Below are positions 8,832 through 17,512 of a stretch of 64,000 nt of DNA, piece by piece. Origin of the DNA: Lutibacter maritimus (GTDB taxonomy: Bacteria; Bacteroidota; Bacteroidia; Flavobacteriales; Flavobacteriaceae); NCBI RefSeq assembly GCF_900116115.1, contig NZ_FOZP01000002.1, forward strand, positions 270,122 to 334,121. The letters run 5' to 3'. Position 1 is the stretch's first letter. Every line of letters starts with the position of its first letter. Both the position numbers and the translations under genes were made by a program. The notes below the pieces were generated by a model. The model saw only the letters and a list, made by a program, of their open reading frames with translations, was not told the DNA's origin and searched no databases.

Positions 8832-8861
8832 TTTTTGATGTTCCACGAGGAACATCAAAAA
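8832..8861 (+). promoter_or_regulatory. parS-like site 3 / hairpin after mnmG
   Basis: TGTTCCACGAGGAACA differs from site 1 by one central base (CGTG to CGAG). The palindrome extends outward to 13-bp perfect arms (TTTTTGATGTTCC and GGAACATCAAAAA) around an ACGA loop, starting right after the mnmG stop. It could act as a degenerate parS, as a hairpin terminator for mnmG, or both. No T tract follows on the plus strand, which weakens the terminator reading. Confidence 0.55.
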
Positions 8862-8959
8862 AATATCAACATCAAAAAAATTTATTTGTCATTTTTTCTA
8901 AACAAAAACTAATTTTCTAAGCCAGCATATTTTTTAATATTCAATATTAATTCATCAAT

Positions 8960-9826
8960 TTGAAAACTATTAAAGCACCCTTTTTAACTTGTATAGATTA
9001 TACTGTTTCAAATAAAAAATTTGATTTAAAGTTAAACTTAGATTTGGATATGTTAGAAACTATTCCAAAACCATCTATTGATGAGTTGGCTTCTTATTAT
9101 GAAAGTCCTGAATATATTTCACATACAGATTCTAAAAAATCTATCATTGATAAAGTATATCAATTTGTAAAAAAATATACGCTAAATCAAAAGTTGAAAT
9201 TGTTGAATTCTTTTAATACAGCATCCAAAAATTTGTTAGATGTTGGTTGCGGAACTGGAGATTTTTTAGCAATATGTAATACAAACGGTTGGAATGTAAT
9301 AGGAGTGGAGCCTAGTGAAAGTGCAAAAAATTTGGCGCTAAAAAAATTAGATAATACTTCTAAAATTCATCAAAATATATTTGAATTAGAAAATGAACGT
9401 TTTGATGTGATTACACTTTGGCATGTGTTAGAGCATGTTCCGGAATTGGAAGCCTATATTTTACAATTAAAAAAGTTGTTAAAACCAAATGGAGTTTTAG
9501 TAGTGGCGGTTCCTAATTACAAAAGTTTTGATGCACAATATTACAAACAATTTTGGGCAGCTTATGATGTACCGAGACATTTATGGCATTTTTCAAAAAA
9601 ATCTATTCAAATGCTATTTTCTAAGAACCAAATGCGCGTAACAAAAATACTTCCTATGAAGTTTGATGCTTTTTATGTTTCACTTTTAAGTGAAAAGTAT
9701 AAAACAGGAAAAAGTAATTTTTTACACGCTTTTTATATCGGATTGAAGTCGAATATAAAAGCAAGTAAAAAAATGAACTATTCTTCATTGATTTATGTGC
9801 TAAAAAGCGATAAAAACTCATTTTAA
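8960..9826 (+). CDS. Class I SAM-dependent methyltransferase (Methyltransf_23 type)
   Basis: This 288-aa soluble protein has the SAM-binding motif I LLDVGCGTGDFLAI, an acidic motif II residue in IGVEPSES, and motifs ITLWHVLEHVPE and LKPNGVLVVAVPN. These are typical of Methyltransf_11/23 enzymes acting on small molecules or lipids; the substrate is unknown. The N-terminal part (ELDMLET-like, then YYESPEYISHTDS) matches the conserved flavobacterial homologue between mnmG and ompH. The start is TTG (MKTIKAPFLTCIDYTVS), because the first in-frame ATG would delete the conserved first 30 residues. Its stop overlaps a weak AT-rich hairpin (TTTTAAAGCAAT/ATTGCTTAAAA). Confidence 0.88.
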   Translation: MKTIKAPFLTCIDYTVSNKKFDLKLNLDLDMLETIPKPSIDELASYYESPEYISHTDSKKSIIDKVYQFVKKYTLNQKLKLLNSFNTASKNLLDVGCGTGDFLAICNTNGWNVIGVEPSESAKNLALKKLDNTSKIHQNIFELENERFDVITLWHVLEHVPELEAYILQLKKLLKPNGVLVVAVPNYKSFDAQYYKQFWAAYDVPRHLWHFSKKSIQMLFSKNQMRVTKILPMKFDAFYVSLLSEKYKTGKSNFLHAFYIGLKSNIKASKKMNYSSLIYVLKSDKNSF

Positions 9827-10045
9827 AGCAATTTAAGGCTGTTTTATTGCTTAAAACGATAATTATGTTTCGAAATTTATTTTAAGCCTTTAAATTAAGC
9901 TTAATAAATTCATTTTTAATAAATAAAATATATCGAAATAAAATTATTAATAAATATTATTAATACTGAAAATAATTCCTATAAATTTGGTTTTTGTTCA
10001 TATATTCGCAGGAATTTTAAATAGCTAATAAAAATATAATAAAAA

Positions 10046-10552
10046 ATGAAAAAATTACTAATAATAGCTTTTGCAGTTGTTTTAGCGTCTTGTAACCAAA
10101 CAAAGGTTGCATATGTAGATGTAGAAGTTTTAATGAAAGATTATGAAGGAACTATAGCTTTAGAATCTAAAATGAAGGAAAAACAAGAGGCAAAAGCAAA
10201 AGAATTGGATAGTTTAACTGCACCTTTTCAAGCTAAAGTTCAAAATTATTACAAATCAGCACAATCTATGTCTCCTCAAAAAAGAGCAGAAGCTGAAGGA
10301 GCTTTACAACAAGAGCAACAATTTATTCAAGCGCAACAACAACAAGCTTCTCAAGAATTACAAACTGAAACCCAAGAAAGTTACGAAGCAATTACTAAAG
10401 TGGTTGATAGCTTAGTTGGTTCTTATGCAAAATCTAATGGTTTTAATATCATTTTTGGTACATCAGGTAAAGGTACAGTAATGTATGGTGATGAAAATTT
10501 AGATGTAACAAAACAAGTATTAGAAATGCTTAACAAAGAGTATTCTAAATAA
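10046..10552 (+). CDS. OmpH/Skp-family periplasmic chaperone, lipoprotein form
   Basis: This 168-aa protein has a lipoprotein signal peptide: MKKLLIIAFAVVLASC, lipobox LASC, with Cys16 as the lipidated residue. A Skp/OmpH fold follows: a short beta strand (KVAYVDVEVLMKDYEG), a long Gln/Glu/Lys-rich helical hairpin (about residues 40-120) and a C-terminal GKGTVMYGDENLDVTKQVLEML segment. Skp-like proteins hold unfolded outer-membrane proteins in the periplasm; lipidation would tether this one to a membrane. It is monocistronic: a roughly 220-bp leader region precedes it (TATATTCG about 40 nt upstream resembles a -7 box) and a strong terminator follows. Confidence 0.88.
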   Translation: MKKLLIIAFAVVLASCNQTKVAYVDVEVLMKDYEGTIALESKMKEKQEAKAKELDSLTAPFQAKVQNYYKSAQSMSPQKRAEAEGALQQEQQFIQAQQQQASQELQTETQESYEAITKVVDSLVGSYAKSNGFNIIFGTSGKGTVMYGDENLDVTKQVLEMLNKEYSK

Positions 10553-10570
10553 GAATTTTATGGATTCATA

Positions 10571-10605
10571 AAAAAGCCCATTCAAATTTATTGAATGGGC
10601 TTTTT
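10571..10605 (+). terminator. Bidirectional rho-independent terminator
   Basis: A perfect 15-bp stem (AAAAAGCCCATTCAA with TTGAATGGGCTTTTT) with a 5-nt loop has A and T tracts on both sides. It ends the ompH transcript on the plus strand and the 174-aa protein transcript on the minus strand. Confidence 0.92.
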
Positions 10606-10608
10606 ATT

Positions 10609-11133
10609 TTAGTTTGATTTTGAACCTGTAAACTGTTGTTCTTTAATTTTAAACAGAATATTAAAGGTGGTTAAACTTCCATATATTCTGGTGATGTATT
10701 GTTGCAAATCAACTTTGTCTTGATCATCTAAATTGCTTGAATTTATTTTTTGTTCCATCACTCTAATTCTGTCGCGCACCATAACAATTTTATGAAAAAA
10801 AGTATCAATAGGTATTTCTTTGCTTTGCAAATTAGTATCTTCTGGTTCTAAAATTAGTTTTCCGCCTTTCCATTTATCAGCAATCGGCACAATTTCAGAA
10901 ATATCAGACCATTTTTTTAACATATTTTTGAGCATCGATTCTACTTCAGAAAAACTCATTGTATCTACTTCATCTTCAACAGCTTCTATAACTTCAAAAG
11001 TGCTATCTAAATCTATCGTTTCTAGTCCGTTTTCAATAAAAGTTACCCAATAATGTTTGGTGCTAACATTTGTTATTACACCCAAACCAAATTCCTCATG
11101 TTTAATGCGTGAACCTATTCCTAAAAGTTTCAT
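10609..11133 (-). CDS. Conserved hypothetical protein with N-terminal SH3-like domain
   Basis: This is a 174-aa cytoplasmic protein. Its N-terminus, GSRIKHEEFGLGVITNVSTKHYWVTF, resembles the small SH3/tudor-like fold seen, for example, at the C-terminus of UvrD-type helicases (the 'G-x-x-V-x-H-x-x-F-G-x-G-x-V' pattern). The rest is helical and charged (MVRDRIRVMEQKINS...LQQYITRIYGSLTTFNILF). It is conserved in Flavobacteriia, but no function is known to me. A TTG two codons upstream is possible; the ATG is preferred. It is the last gene of a minus-strand group with the DoxX-like gene and holB, with 10 nt to the previous gene. Confidence 0.78.
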   Translation of the reverse strand: MKLLGIGSRIKHEEFGLGVITNVSTKHYWVTFIENGLETIDLDSTFEVIEAVEDEVDTMSFSEVESMLKNMLKKWSDISEIVPIADKWKGGKLILEPEDTNLQSKEIPIDTFFHKIVMVRDRIRVMEQKINSSNLDDQDKVDLQQYITRIYGSLTTFNILFKIKEQQFTGSKSN

Positions 11134-11143
11134 AATCAATATA

Positions 11144-11539
11144 TTAAGTTAATAAATAAATACCAATACAATTTAAAATAAAATACACTGTAATATTCAT
11201 TGCGCCAGTATAATCCTTAGCAATGCGTTGTCCTATTAAAAATATTAAAAGTGTTAAAGCTGAAAGTTCTAAACCTATCTTTGCTACAATTAATGAGTTT
11301 TCAAACGCTAAAAAGTAACTACCGATTACTAATAATAGAAAAGTTATTGTTTCAAAAAACAGGATATTTATTAATAAAAGAGGCATCATTTTTTCTAGTA
11401 AAGTGCCTTTAAAATGATTGGTGTAATAGGCAACTGTTCCTTTCCAATCTGCTAATTTTTCGGTTACTGAAAAAATATAAGTAATGATAAAAAAAAGCAG
11501 GATTAATAGTTCGGCAGAATGTTGATTAAAAATAGACAT
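11144..11539 (-). CDS. DoxX-like four-helix membrane protein
   Basis: This 131-aa protein has four hydrophobic segments, at about residues 8-26, 50-76, 80-102 and 108-130. The loop after the first helix reads SVTEKLADWKGTVAYYTNHFKG, typical of DoxX/MauE-related small membrane proteins. The exact role is unknown; relatives have been linked to redox or detoxification functions. It lies 11 nt downstream of holB in the same direction and 10 nt upstream of the SH3-like protein gene, so the three are probably co-transcribed. Confidence 0.7.
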   Translation of the reverse strand: MSIFNQHSAELLILLFFIITYIFSVTEKLADWKGTVAYYTNHFKGTLLEKMMPLLLINILFFETITFLLLVIGSYFLAFENSLIVAKIGLELSALTLLIFLIGQRIAKDYTGAMNITVYFILNCIGIYLLT

Positions 11540-11550
11540 AATCTAAGTTT

Positions 11551-12693
11551 TTATGAAGCCTCTTTAATGTGTAAAAGACGTGTTAATTTAATGGATAAAT
11601 CCAATAAAATAATTTTAGGGTTTCCATTTCTTTCAATGTGATAAATAGCATCATTTAATTCGGTATTAATATCTAAAATATTTCCGCTATGAACAAAAGG
11701 AGCAAAGTTTTCTAGTTTAAAGCCTGGTGTTTTAGGCTCTAAAAAAACCAATTCATCGGCGCTATAATTTAACAATAATGCTTGTCTAAAAAATTGTAAA
11801 CAATAGTTTAAAAAACGTTTTTGAGTTTCTCTTCCTGTTTTTGCAATGGTTTCGCTCCAGTTTATCAAATCTTGTATTACAGTAGCATTTCCTTTAGCTT
11901 TAAAAGCGGCTCTAATCCAAACAATAAACCATTGTTCAAATTGTTCATCAGAGTTGTCGTTATGAAATAAATGCAATGCTTTATTAAAATTACCATCGGC
12001 TTGTTGCGCAATTTGAGCTGCAATTGGCGGATCAGCATCTTCTCTTTCTATTAATCCTCTGGCAATATCAGCTTCAGATAATAACGGAAAATGTAAAGTT
12101 TGACAGCGAGATTTAATAGTTGTTATAATTTGTTCATCATCCTCAGTTATCAGTATAAAAACCGTTTTTTCAGGTGGTTCTTCTAATAGTTTTAATAATT
12201 TATTTGCGGCTGCAGAATTCATTTTTTCAGCCATCCAAATAATCATTACTTTATAACCACCTTCGTAACTTTTTAGCTTTAAAGATTTTACAATTTCTTC
12301 GGCTTCATCAACACCAATAATGCCTTGTTTATTTTCTATGCCAATAGATTGTAACCATTCAAAAAGGTTTCCATAAGGATTTGTTTGGATAAAAGTACGC
12401 CAATCTTCTAAAAATAAATTACTCACCGGATGTGATTTTACAACATCATTTGCGGCAACAGGAAATGCAAAATGTAAATCTGGATGCATTAATTTTTCGC
12501 ATTTTAACTCGCTTGCTTCTTTGTTAGGACTGTTGTAGCTTAAAATATATTGCGCATATGCAATGGCCATTGGCAAAACGCCAGATCCTTCTTTGCCAAC
12601 AAATAATTGCGCATGAGAAATTCTGCCATTATCAGTAGATTTTATTAAATGGCTTTTTAAATGTTCTTGACCTAAAATTTCAGAAAACTTCAT
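11551..12693 (-). CDS. holB: DNA polymerase III subunit delta' (clamp loader)
   Basis: This 380-aa AAA+ clamp-loader subunit opens and loads the beta clamp at primer ends. The N-terminus MKFSEILGQEHLKSHLIKS is typical. The Walker A position reads GKEGSGVLPMA, without the Lys-Thr needed for ATP hydrolysis, as expected for delta' rather than tau/gamma. Next come ANKLLKLLEEPPEKTVFILI and the arginine-finger motif KSRCQTLHFP (SRC). The C-terminal collar domain is helical. A near-consensus -7 box (TACTTTCG on the minus strand, 12699-12706) lies so close to the ATG that the mRNA would be almost leaderless. pgk is transcribed divergently. Confidence 0.93.
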   Translation of the reverse strand: MKFSEILGQEHLKSHLIKSTDNGRISHAQLFVGKEGSGVLPMAIAYAQYILSYNSPNKEASELKCEKLMHPDLHFAFPVAANDVVKSHPVSNLFLEDWRTFIQTNPYGNLFEWLQSIGIENKQGIIGVDEAEEIVKSLKLKSYEGGYKVMIIWMAEKMNSAAANKLLKLLEEPPEKTVFILITEDDEQIITTIKSRCQTLHFPLLSEADIARGLIEREDADPPIAAQIAQQADGNFNKALHLFHNDNSDEQFEQWFIVWIRAAFKAKGNATVIQDLINWSETIAKTGRETQKRFLNYCLQFFRQALLLNYSADELVFLEPKTPGFKLENFAPFVHSGNILDINTELNDAIYHIERNGNPKIILLDLSIKLTRLLHIKEAS

Positions 12694-12799
12694 TAAAGCG
12701 AAAGTAAAACATTTTTTTAATTTTTAAATTGTTTCAGTTTTAATTATTTGCACTGAAATCGCTTTCGTAAAAAACTGAACGCTTTCCTATAATTTCACT

Positions 12800-12807
12800 T
12801 ATATTTG
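12800..12807 (+). promoter_or_regulatory. pgk promoter, -7 box TATATTTG
   Basis: This is a perfect TAnnTTTG match 22 nt before the pgk ATG. In the intergenic region upstream, TTTCAGT and ACTGAAA (12732-12738 and 12752-12758) form a 7-bp inverted repeat with a 13-bp spacer that could be an operator for pgk or holB; this is weak evidence. Confidence 0.65.
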
Positions 12808-12828
12808 TAATACTAATTTAATAGAATT

Positions 12829-14016
12829 ATGAAAACAATAAATGACATAAACTTTGAAGGAAAAAAAGCTTTAATTAGAGTAGATTTTAATGTGCCTTTA
12901 GATGAAAATTTTAATGTAACTGATGCAACTAGAATAGAAGCAGCAAAACCAACAATTATTAAGATTTTAGAAGATGGTGGAGCCGTAATTTTAATGTCGC
13001 ATTTAGGAAGACCAAAAGGAGTTGAAGACAAATATTCACTAAAACATATTGTAGATAAAGTTTCTGAAATTATTGGAGTTGAAGTAAAATTTGCTTCAGA
13101 CTGTGTTGGTGAAATTGCCGAAAATGCAGCTTCAAATTTAAAAATGGGCGAAGTTTTATTGTTAGAAAATTTACGTTTTTATGCTGAAGAAACAAAAGGC
13201 GATGAAGCTTTCTCAGAAAAATTATCAAAATTAGGAGATGTGTATGTAAACGATGCTTTTGGTACCGCTCACAGAGCGCATGCATCAACAACAATTGTTG
13301 CTAAATTCTTTCCAGAAGCAAAATGTTTTGGGGCTTTATTAGCACAAGAAATAATCAGTCTTAAAAAAATATTAGAAGAAGGTGAAAAACCAGTTTTAGC
13401 GGTTTTAGGAGGCTCTAAAGTTTCATCAAAAATTACAATTATTGAAAATATTTTAGATAAAGTAGATCACTTAATTATTGGTGGTGGAATGAGTTTTACA
13501 TTTATTAAAGCACAAGGCGGAAAAATTGGAGACTCAATTTGTGAAGATGATAAACAAGATTTAGCTTTAGATATTTTAAAACAAGCAAAAGAAAAAGGAG
13601 TTCAAGTTCATATTCCTGTAGATGTTATTGCTGCTGATGCTTTTAGTAACGATGCAAACACGCAAGTTTGTGATATAAATAATATTCCTGATGGTTGGGA
13701 AGGTGTTGATGCTGGTCCAAAATCTCGAGAATTATTTGATAAAGTTGTAAACCAATGCAAAACTATTTTATGGAATGGTCCATTAGGAGTTTTTGAAATG
13801 GAAAGTTTTTCAAAAGGAACTATTGCACTTGGAAATTCAATTGCCAATGCAACTAAAAACGGAACTTTTTCACTCGTAGGTGGTGGAGATTCTGTTGCAG
13901 CAGTAAAACAATTTGGTTTTGAAAATAAAGTAAGTTATGTTTCAACTGGTGGTGGAGCTATGTTAGAAAGTTTAGAAGGAAAAACCTTACCAGGAATTGA
14001 AGCAATATTGAAATAA
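12829..14016 (+). CDS. pgk: Phosphoglycerate kinase
   Basis: Phosphoglycerate kinase transfers phosphate from 1,3-bisphosphoglycerate to ADP in glycolysis, and runs in reverse in gluconeogenesis. The 395-aa protein has the usual length. It shows the signature [20 protein letters not shown], the substrate loop [45 protein letters not shown], the nucleotide-binding [15 protein letters not shown] and the C-terminal [13 protein letters not shown]...[13 protein letters not shown]. It has its own promoter and a clear downstream terminator, so it appears monocistronic. It is divergent to holB, a common flavobacterial arrangement. Confidence 0.98.
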   Translation: MKTINDINFEGKKALIRVDFNVPLDENFNVTDATRIEAAKPTIIKILEDGGAVILMSHLGRPKGVEDKYSLKHIVDKVSEIIGVEVKFASDCVGEIAENAASNLKMGEVLLLENLRFYAEETKGDEAFSEKLSKLGDVYVNDAFGTAHRAHASTTIVAKFFPEAKCFGALLAQEIISLKKILEEGEKPVLAVLGGSKVSSKITIIENILDKVDHLIIGGGMSFTFIKAQGGKIGDSICEDDKQDLALDILKQAKEKGVQVHIPVDVIAADAFSNDANTQVCDINNIPDGWEGVDAGPKSRELFDKVVNQCKTILWNGPLGVFEMESFSKGTIALGNSIANATKNGTFSLVGGGDSVAAVKQFGFENKVSYVSTGGGAMLESLEGKTLPGIEAILK

Positions 14017-14074
14017 AAGTTTAATAGTTGAAGGGTTTAAAAGTGTAAACGCTTCGTATTTCAACAATAAAATG

Positions 14075-14107
14075 AAAACCGTCTCAAAATCTGTGACGGT
14101 TTTTTTA
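14075..14107 (+). terminator. Rho-independent terminator after pgk
   Basis: A 9-bp stem (AAAACCGTC with GACGGTTTT) and an 11-nt loop are followed by a run of seven Ts. Confidence 0.85.
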
Positions 14108-14186
14108 TCTTCTTATTTTCTTTACTTTTATCACTTTAAAAATTTACCAATAAACTATTCAACTTTTACACATTTAAACTAGTAAA

Positions 14187-15224
14187 ATGAAATACAGCAA
14201 CATACCAAATACCACTATAAAAGTTAGTAAAATTTGCCTTGGAACAATGACTTTTGGTGAACAAAACTCTGAACAAGATGGTCACCAACAATTGAATTAT
14301 GCTGTTGAGCAAGGTGTAAATTTTATTGATACAGCTGAGGCATATTCAGTTCCTGGAAGAAAGGAAACACAAGGAAGTACTGAAAGAATTATTGGCGCTT
14401 GGTTAAAAAATCAACAACGTGAAAAGTTGGTTGTAGCAACTAAAATTGCAGGTCCGCATGATTATTTTAACTACATAAGAGAAAACATGGAGTTTAAAAA
14501 ACCAATAATTTTAGAAGCCATAAATAATAGTTTAAAGCGCTTGCAAACAGATTATGTAGATATTTACCAACTACATTGGCCTGAAAGAAATACCAATTAT
14601 TTTGGAAAAAGAAATTATAAACACCACCCAAACGAAGCTTGGGAAGATAACTTTAAAGAAGTTATTGAAACTTTAGACGAATTGGTTAAAGAAGGAAAAA
14701 TTCGTCATTATGGTGTTTCTAATGAAACCTCTTGGGGATTAATGCGTCAATTAACAGAAAGTACTTATAATAATTTAACGCGTTGTAAAACCATTCAAAA
14801 TCCGTATTCATTATTAAACCGATTATTTGAAGTTAATTTAGCCGAAATTGCAATGCGAGAAAAAGTTGGCTTATTAGCATATTCACCTTTAGCATTCGGA
14901 ACACTTACAGGTAAATATTTAAATGGAAAACTACCAGAAAATTCTCGTATAAAATTGTTTCCTCAATACAGTAGATACAGCAGTAATCAAGCGCAATTTT
15001 TAACCCAAAAATACCAAGATTTGGCCAATGAGCTAAATATCAGCCTAGCTCAACTTTCGTTAGCATTTGTAAATCAGCGTGAGTTTTTAACAGCAAACAT
15101 TATTGGCGCAACAACAATTGAACAATTAAAAGAAAATATTGGTAGTATTCACGTGGAACTTTCTTCTGAAATTATTGAAAAAATAGATGAAATTCAAGAT
15201 TTACAACCAAATCCAGCACCATAA
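14187..15224 (+). CDS. tas: Aldo/keto reductase, Tas family
   Basis: This 345-aa NADPH-dependent oxidoreductase of the aldo/keto reductase superfamily closely matches E. coli Tas in length and motifs: GTMTFGEQNSE at the start, ETQGSTE, then QLHWPERNTN, GVSNETSWGLMR, NPYSLLNR, LLAYSPLAFGTLTGKYLNG and GATTIEQLKENI. The catalytic tetrad is visible as Asp48, Tyr53, Lys86 and His130. The physiological substrate is not established. The gene is free-standing between the pgk terminator and the nitrite reductase promoter region, so neighbours give no hint of its job. Confidence 0.9.
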   Translation: MKYSNIPNTTIKVSKICLGTMTFGEQNSEQDGHQQLNYAVEQGVNFIDTAEAYSVPGRKETQGSTERIIGAWLKNQQREKLVVATKIAGPHDYFNYIRENMEFKKPIILEAINNSLKRLQTDYVDIYQLHWPERNTNYFGKRNYKHHPNEAWEDNFKEVIETLDELVKEGKIRHYGVSNETSWGLMRQLTESTYNNLTRCKTIQNPYSLLNRLFEVNLAEIAMREKVGLLAYSPLAFGTLTGKYLNGKLPENSRIKLFPQYSRYSSNQAQFLTQKYQDLANELNISLAQLSLAFVNQREFLTANIIGATTIEQLKENIGSIHVELSSEIIEKIDEIQDLQPNPAP

Positions 15225-15246
15225 AACAGTATAATTTTTTATGGGA

Positions 15247-15262
15247 TATGATTTTTATCATA
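15247..15262 (+). promoter_or_regulatory. FNR/CRP-type palindrome upstream of nrfHA
   Basis: TATGATTTTTATCATA is a perfect inverted repeat with a 4-bp centre. Its core, TGAT-N4-ATCA, is the half-site pattern of CRP/FNR-family regulators (FNR: TTGAT-N4-ATCAA). It lies about 90 bp before the nrfH ATG, a sensible place for an oxygen- or nitrogen-oxide-responsive activator of nitrite ammonification. A second perfect 12-bp palindrome, GATAATATTATC, lies at 15312-15323, nearer the gene. Confidence 0.55.
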
Positions 15263-15353
15263 GTTTAAAGTTAAAAAATGCATAAAATTTGCATTATAGA
15301 AATGAATAGGAGATAATATTATCCTAATCTCTTTTATAAAATTTTTTAGCAAT

Positions 15354-15971
15354 ATGAAAAGACTTTTAAGAATTTTAATTCCACCCAAAGAATGGCTTGT
15401 GCCAGTAATAATTTTAGTGGGAGCCATGTCAGGTCTTACATTATATGCACTAATTGAATCAAAAGCAGTTTCGTATTTATCAGACGATCCAAAAACTTGT
15501 GCCAATTGCCATGTAATGACACCCCAATATACAACTTGGCAAAATAGTTCGCATAGAGAGTGGGCAAGTTGTAATGATTGCCATGTACCACAAGATAATT
15601 TTTTTAAAAAATACCTTTTTAAAGCAAAAGATGGTTTATACCATGCATCGGTATTTACTTCGCGTACTGAACCAGAAGTGATTAGAATGAAAGAGGCTGG
15701 AGTTGAAGTTGTACAAGCTAATTGTATTCGTTGTCATGAAAATCAAGTAACCGATGCTGCTTTAAGTGCTATGGTTGAAGATCATAAAGAATTAAGAACT
15801 ACACGTAAATGTTGGGAATGTCATCAAGAGGTTCCTCACGGAAGCGTTCATAGTTTATCTTCGGTAAAATATTATGGAAAAATACCAGAAGAACATCAAG
15901 AAACCGTACCAGAATGGTTAGCTAAATATTTAAAAGAATCAGATAATAAAAAAGATAAAAAAGATGAGTAA
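15354..15971 (+). CDS. nrfH: Cytochrome c nitrite reductase small subunit NrfH (NapC/NirT family)
   Basis: NrfH is the membrane-anchored quinol dehydrogenase that passes electrons from the menaquinone pool to NrfA. The 205-aa protein has one N-terminal membrane helix (about residues 14-36) and four CxxCH haem-binding motifs: CANCH (49-53), CNDCH, CIRCH and CWECH. The first is followed by Met55, matching the methionine-ligated haem 1 of NrfH. The tail is Lys/Asp-rich. Its stop overlaps the nrfA start by 8 nt, indicating translational coupling and the usual NrfHA complex on the periplasmic face of the inner membrane. Confidence 0.95.
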   Translation: MKRLLRILIPPKEWLVPVIILVGAMSGLTLYALIESKAVSYLSDDPKTCANCHVMTPQYTTWQNSSHREWASCNDCHVPQDNFFKKYLFKAKDGLYHASVFTSRTEPEVIRMKEAGVEVVQANCIRCHENQVTDAALSAMVEDHKELRTTRKCWECHQEVPHGSVHSLSSVKYYGKIPEEHQETVPEWLAKYLKESDNKKDKKDE

Positions 15972-17454
15972 TACAAGAAAACCTTGGAAAAACTGGGTGC
16001 TGTTTTTAGCATCATTAGTAATTGTGTTTTTGTTAGGACTTTTAGTGTCTTCAATAACAACTCGTAAAATGGAGGCGAAGTTTGCATATACTCCGCTTGC
16101 AAAAATTAATAAATTAGAACCAAGAAATGAAGTTTGGGGAGAGAATTTTCCACGTGAATTTCAATCATACTATCAAACTGCAGATACAACCTTCCGTTCA
16201 AAATATAACGGAAATGCTATGATTGATATGTTAGACGAAGATCCAAGATTAGTAGTACTTTGGGCTGGATATGGTTTTTCTAAAGATTACAATCAAGGTC
16301 GTGGTCACGTATATGCTATTGATGATGTAACAAATACATTACGTACTGGTGGACCAACTGGACCAGATGATGGACCAATGCCTTCTACTTGTTGGACGTG
16401 TAAATCTCCAGACGTTCCACGTTTAATGAATGAAATTGGTGTAAATGAATATTACAGCGGAAAATGGGCGAGTAAAGGCGAGCAAATTGTGAATCCAATT
16501 GGTTGTGCAAACTGTCATGATGAAAAATCTATGAAGTTAACCATCACGCAACCTGCGTTAATTGAAGCTTTCCAACGTCAAGGAAAAGATATAACAAAAG
16601 CTTCTCATAATGAAATGCGTACATTGGTTTGCGCGCAATGTCACGTAGAATATTACTTTAATAAAGATTTACCAAATAGTAAAGGTATACCATATTTAGT
16701 TTTTCCATGGGATGAAGGTCAAACAGTTGAAGATATGGAAAAATATTATGATAATATTCAATTTAGTGATTGGACACACGCTATTAGTAAAGCGCCAATG
16801 TTAAAAGCACAACATCCTGGTTATGAGGTTTATAAAATGGGTATTCACGGAAAACGCGGTGTTTCTTGTGCTGATTGTCATATGCCATACAAAACAGAAG
16901 GTGGACAAAAATTTACAGATCACCACATTCAATCTCCTTTAAACAATGTGGCTAATTCTTGTCAAGTTTGTCATAGAGAGGAGAAAGAGGAATTAATTAA
17001 AAACGTTTTTGATAATCAAGATAAAATAATTGAAAACCGTGATCAGTTAGAGCGATTATTAGTTCGTGCGCACTTAGAAGCTGGAAAAGCTTGGGAGTTA
17101 GGAGCTACAGAAGCTCAAATGAAAGATATTTTACATGGTATTCGAATTGGTCAATGGCGTTGGGACTATGCAGCAGCATCACACGGAGGTTCTTTCCATG
17201 CACCAGTTGAATTAGGTAGAGTTATTGGTAAAGGGATTGATATTACGCAAGAAACCAGAATTAAATTAGCTAAATTGTTAGCAGAATTAGGCTTTAAAGG
17301 TGATATTCCATACCCAGCAATTGAAACAAAAGCAGCAGCTCAAAAGTTTATTGGCTTAGATATTGAAAAACTAAAAGCTGAAAAAGAAACTTTCAAAAAA
17401 GAGTTGTTACCAAAATGGAAAGCAGCTGCAAAAGAAAGAGAAGCAAAATATTAA
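15964..17454 (+). CDS. nrfA: Ammonia-forming cytochrome c nitrite reductase NrfA
   Basis: NrfA reduces nitrite to ammonium with six electrons in the periplasm. The 496-aa protein has an N-terminal membrane segment (about residues 11-30) that may act as signal or anchor. It has the diagnostic active-site haem motif CWTCK (143-147), in which lysine replaces the proximal histidine, and four CxxCH motifs: CANCH, CAQCH, CADCH and CQVCH. HAISKAPMLKAQHPGYE and HLEAGKAWELGA supply the distal histidine ligands expected of the family. The CxxCK haem needs a dedicated cytochrome c synthase in several bacteria, and a ccsB/ccsA pair follows 58 nt downstream. Confidence 0.97.
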   Translation: MSNTRKPWKNWVLFLASLVIVFLLGLLVSSITTRKMEAKFAYTPLAKINKLEPRNEVWGENFPREFQSYYQTADTTFRSKYNGNAMIDMLDEDPRLVVLWAGYGFSKDYNQGRGHVYAIDDVTNTLRTGGPTGPDDGPMPSTCWTCKSPDVPRLMNEIGVNEYYSGKWASKGEQIVNPIGCANCHDEKSMKLTITQPALIEAFQRQGKDITKASHNEMRTLVCAQCHVEYYFNKDLPNSKGIPYLVFPWDEGQTVEDMEKYYDNIQFSDWTHAISKAPMLKAQHPGYEVYKMGIHGKRGVSCADCHMPYKTEGGQKFTDHHIQSPLNNVANSCQVCHREEKEELIKNVFDNQDKIIENRDQLERLLVRAHLEAGKAWELGATEAQMKDILHGIRIGQWRWDYAAASHGGSFHAPVELGRVIGKGIDITQETRIKLAKLLAELGFKGDIPYPAIETKAAAQKFIGLDIEKLKAEKETFKKELLPKWKAAAKEREAKY

Positions 17455-17512
17455 AATTATTTGAAGTAGTTATTTTTTCATATACTTGTATCAACTACTA
17501 ACTACTAATTAA

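Noticed and set aside
8839-8854. Third full parS
   Set aside because: A central base is changed (CGAG), and the extended arms fit a hairpin; it is kept only as parS-like with lower confidence.
13070-13294. Minus-strand reading frame inside pgk (and similar frames inside other genes)
   Set aside because: Its composition is what the complement of an AT-rich coding strand gives, and it is fully covered by a certain gene.
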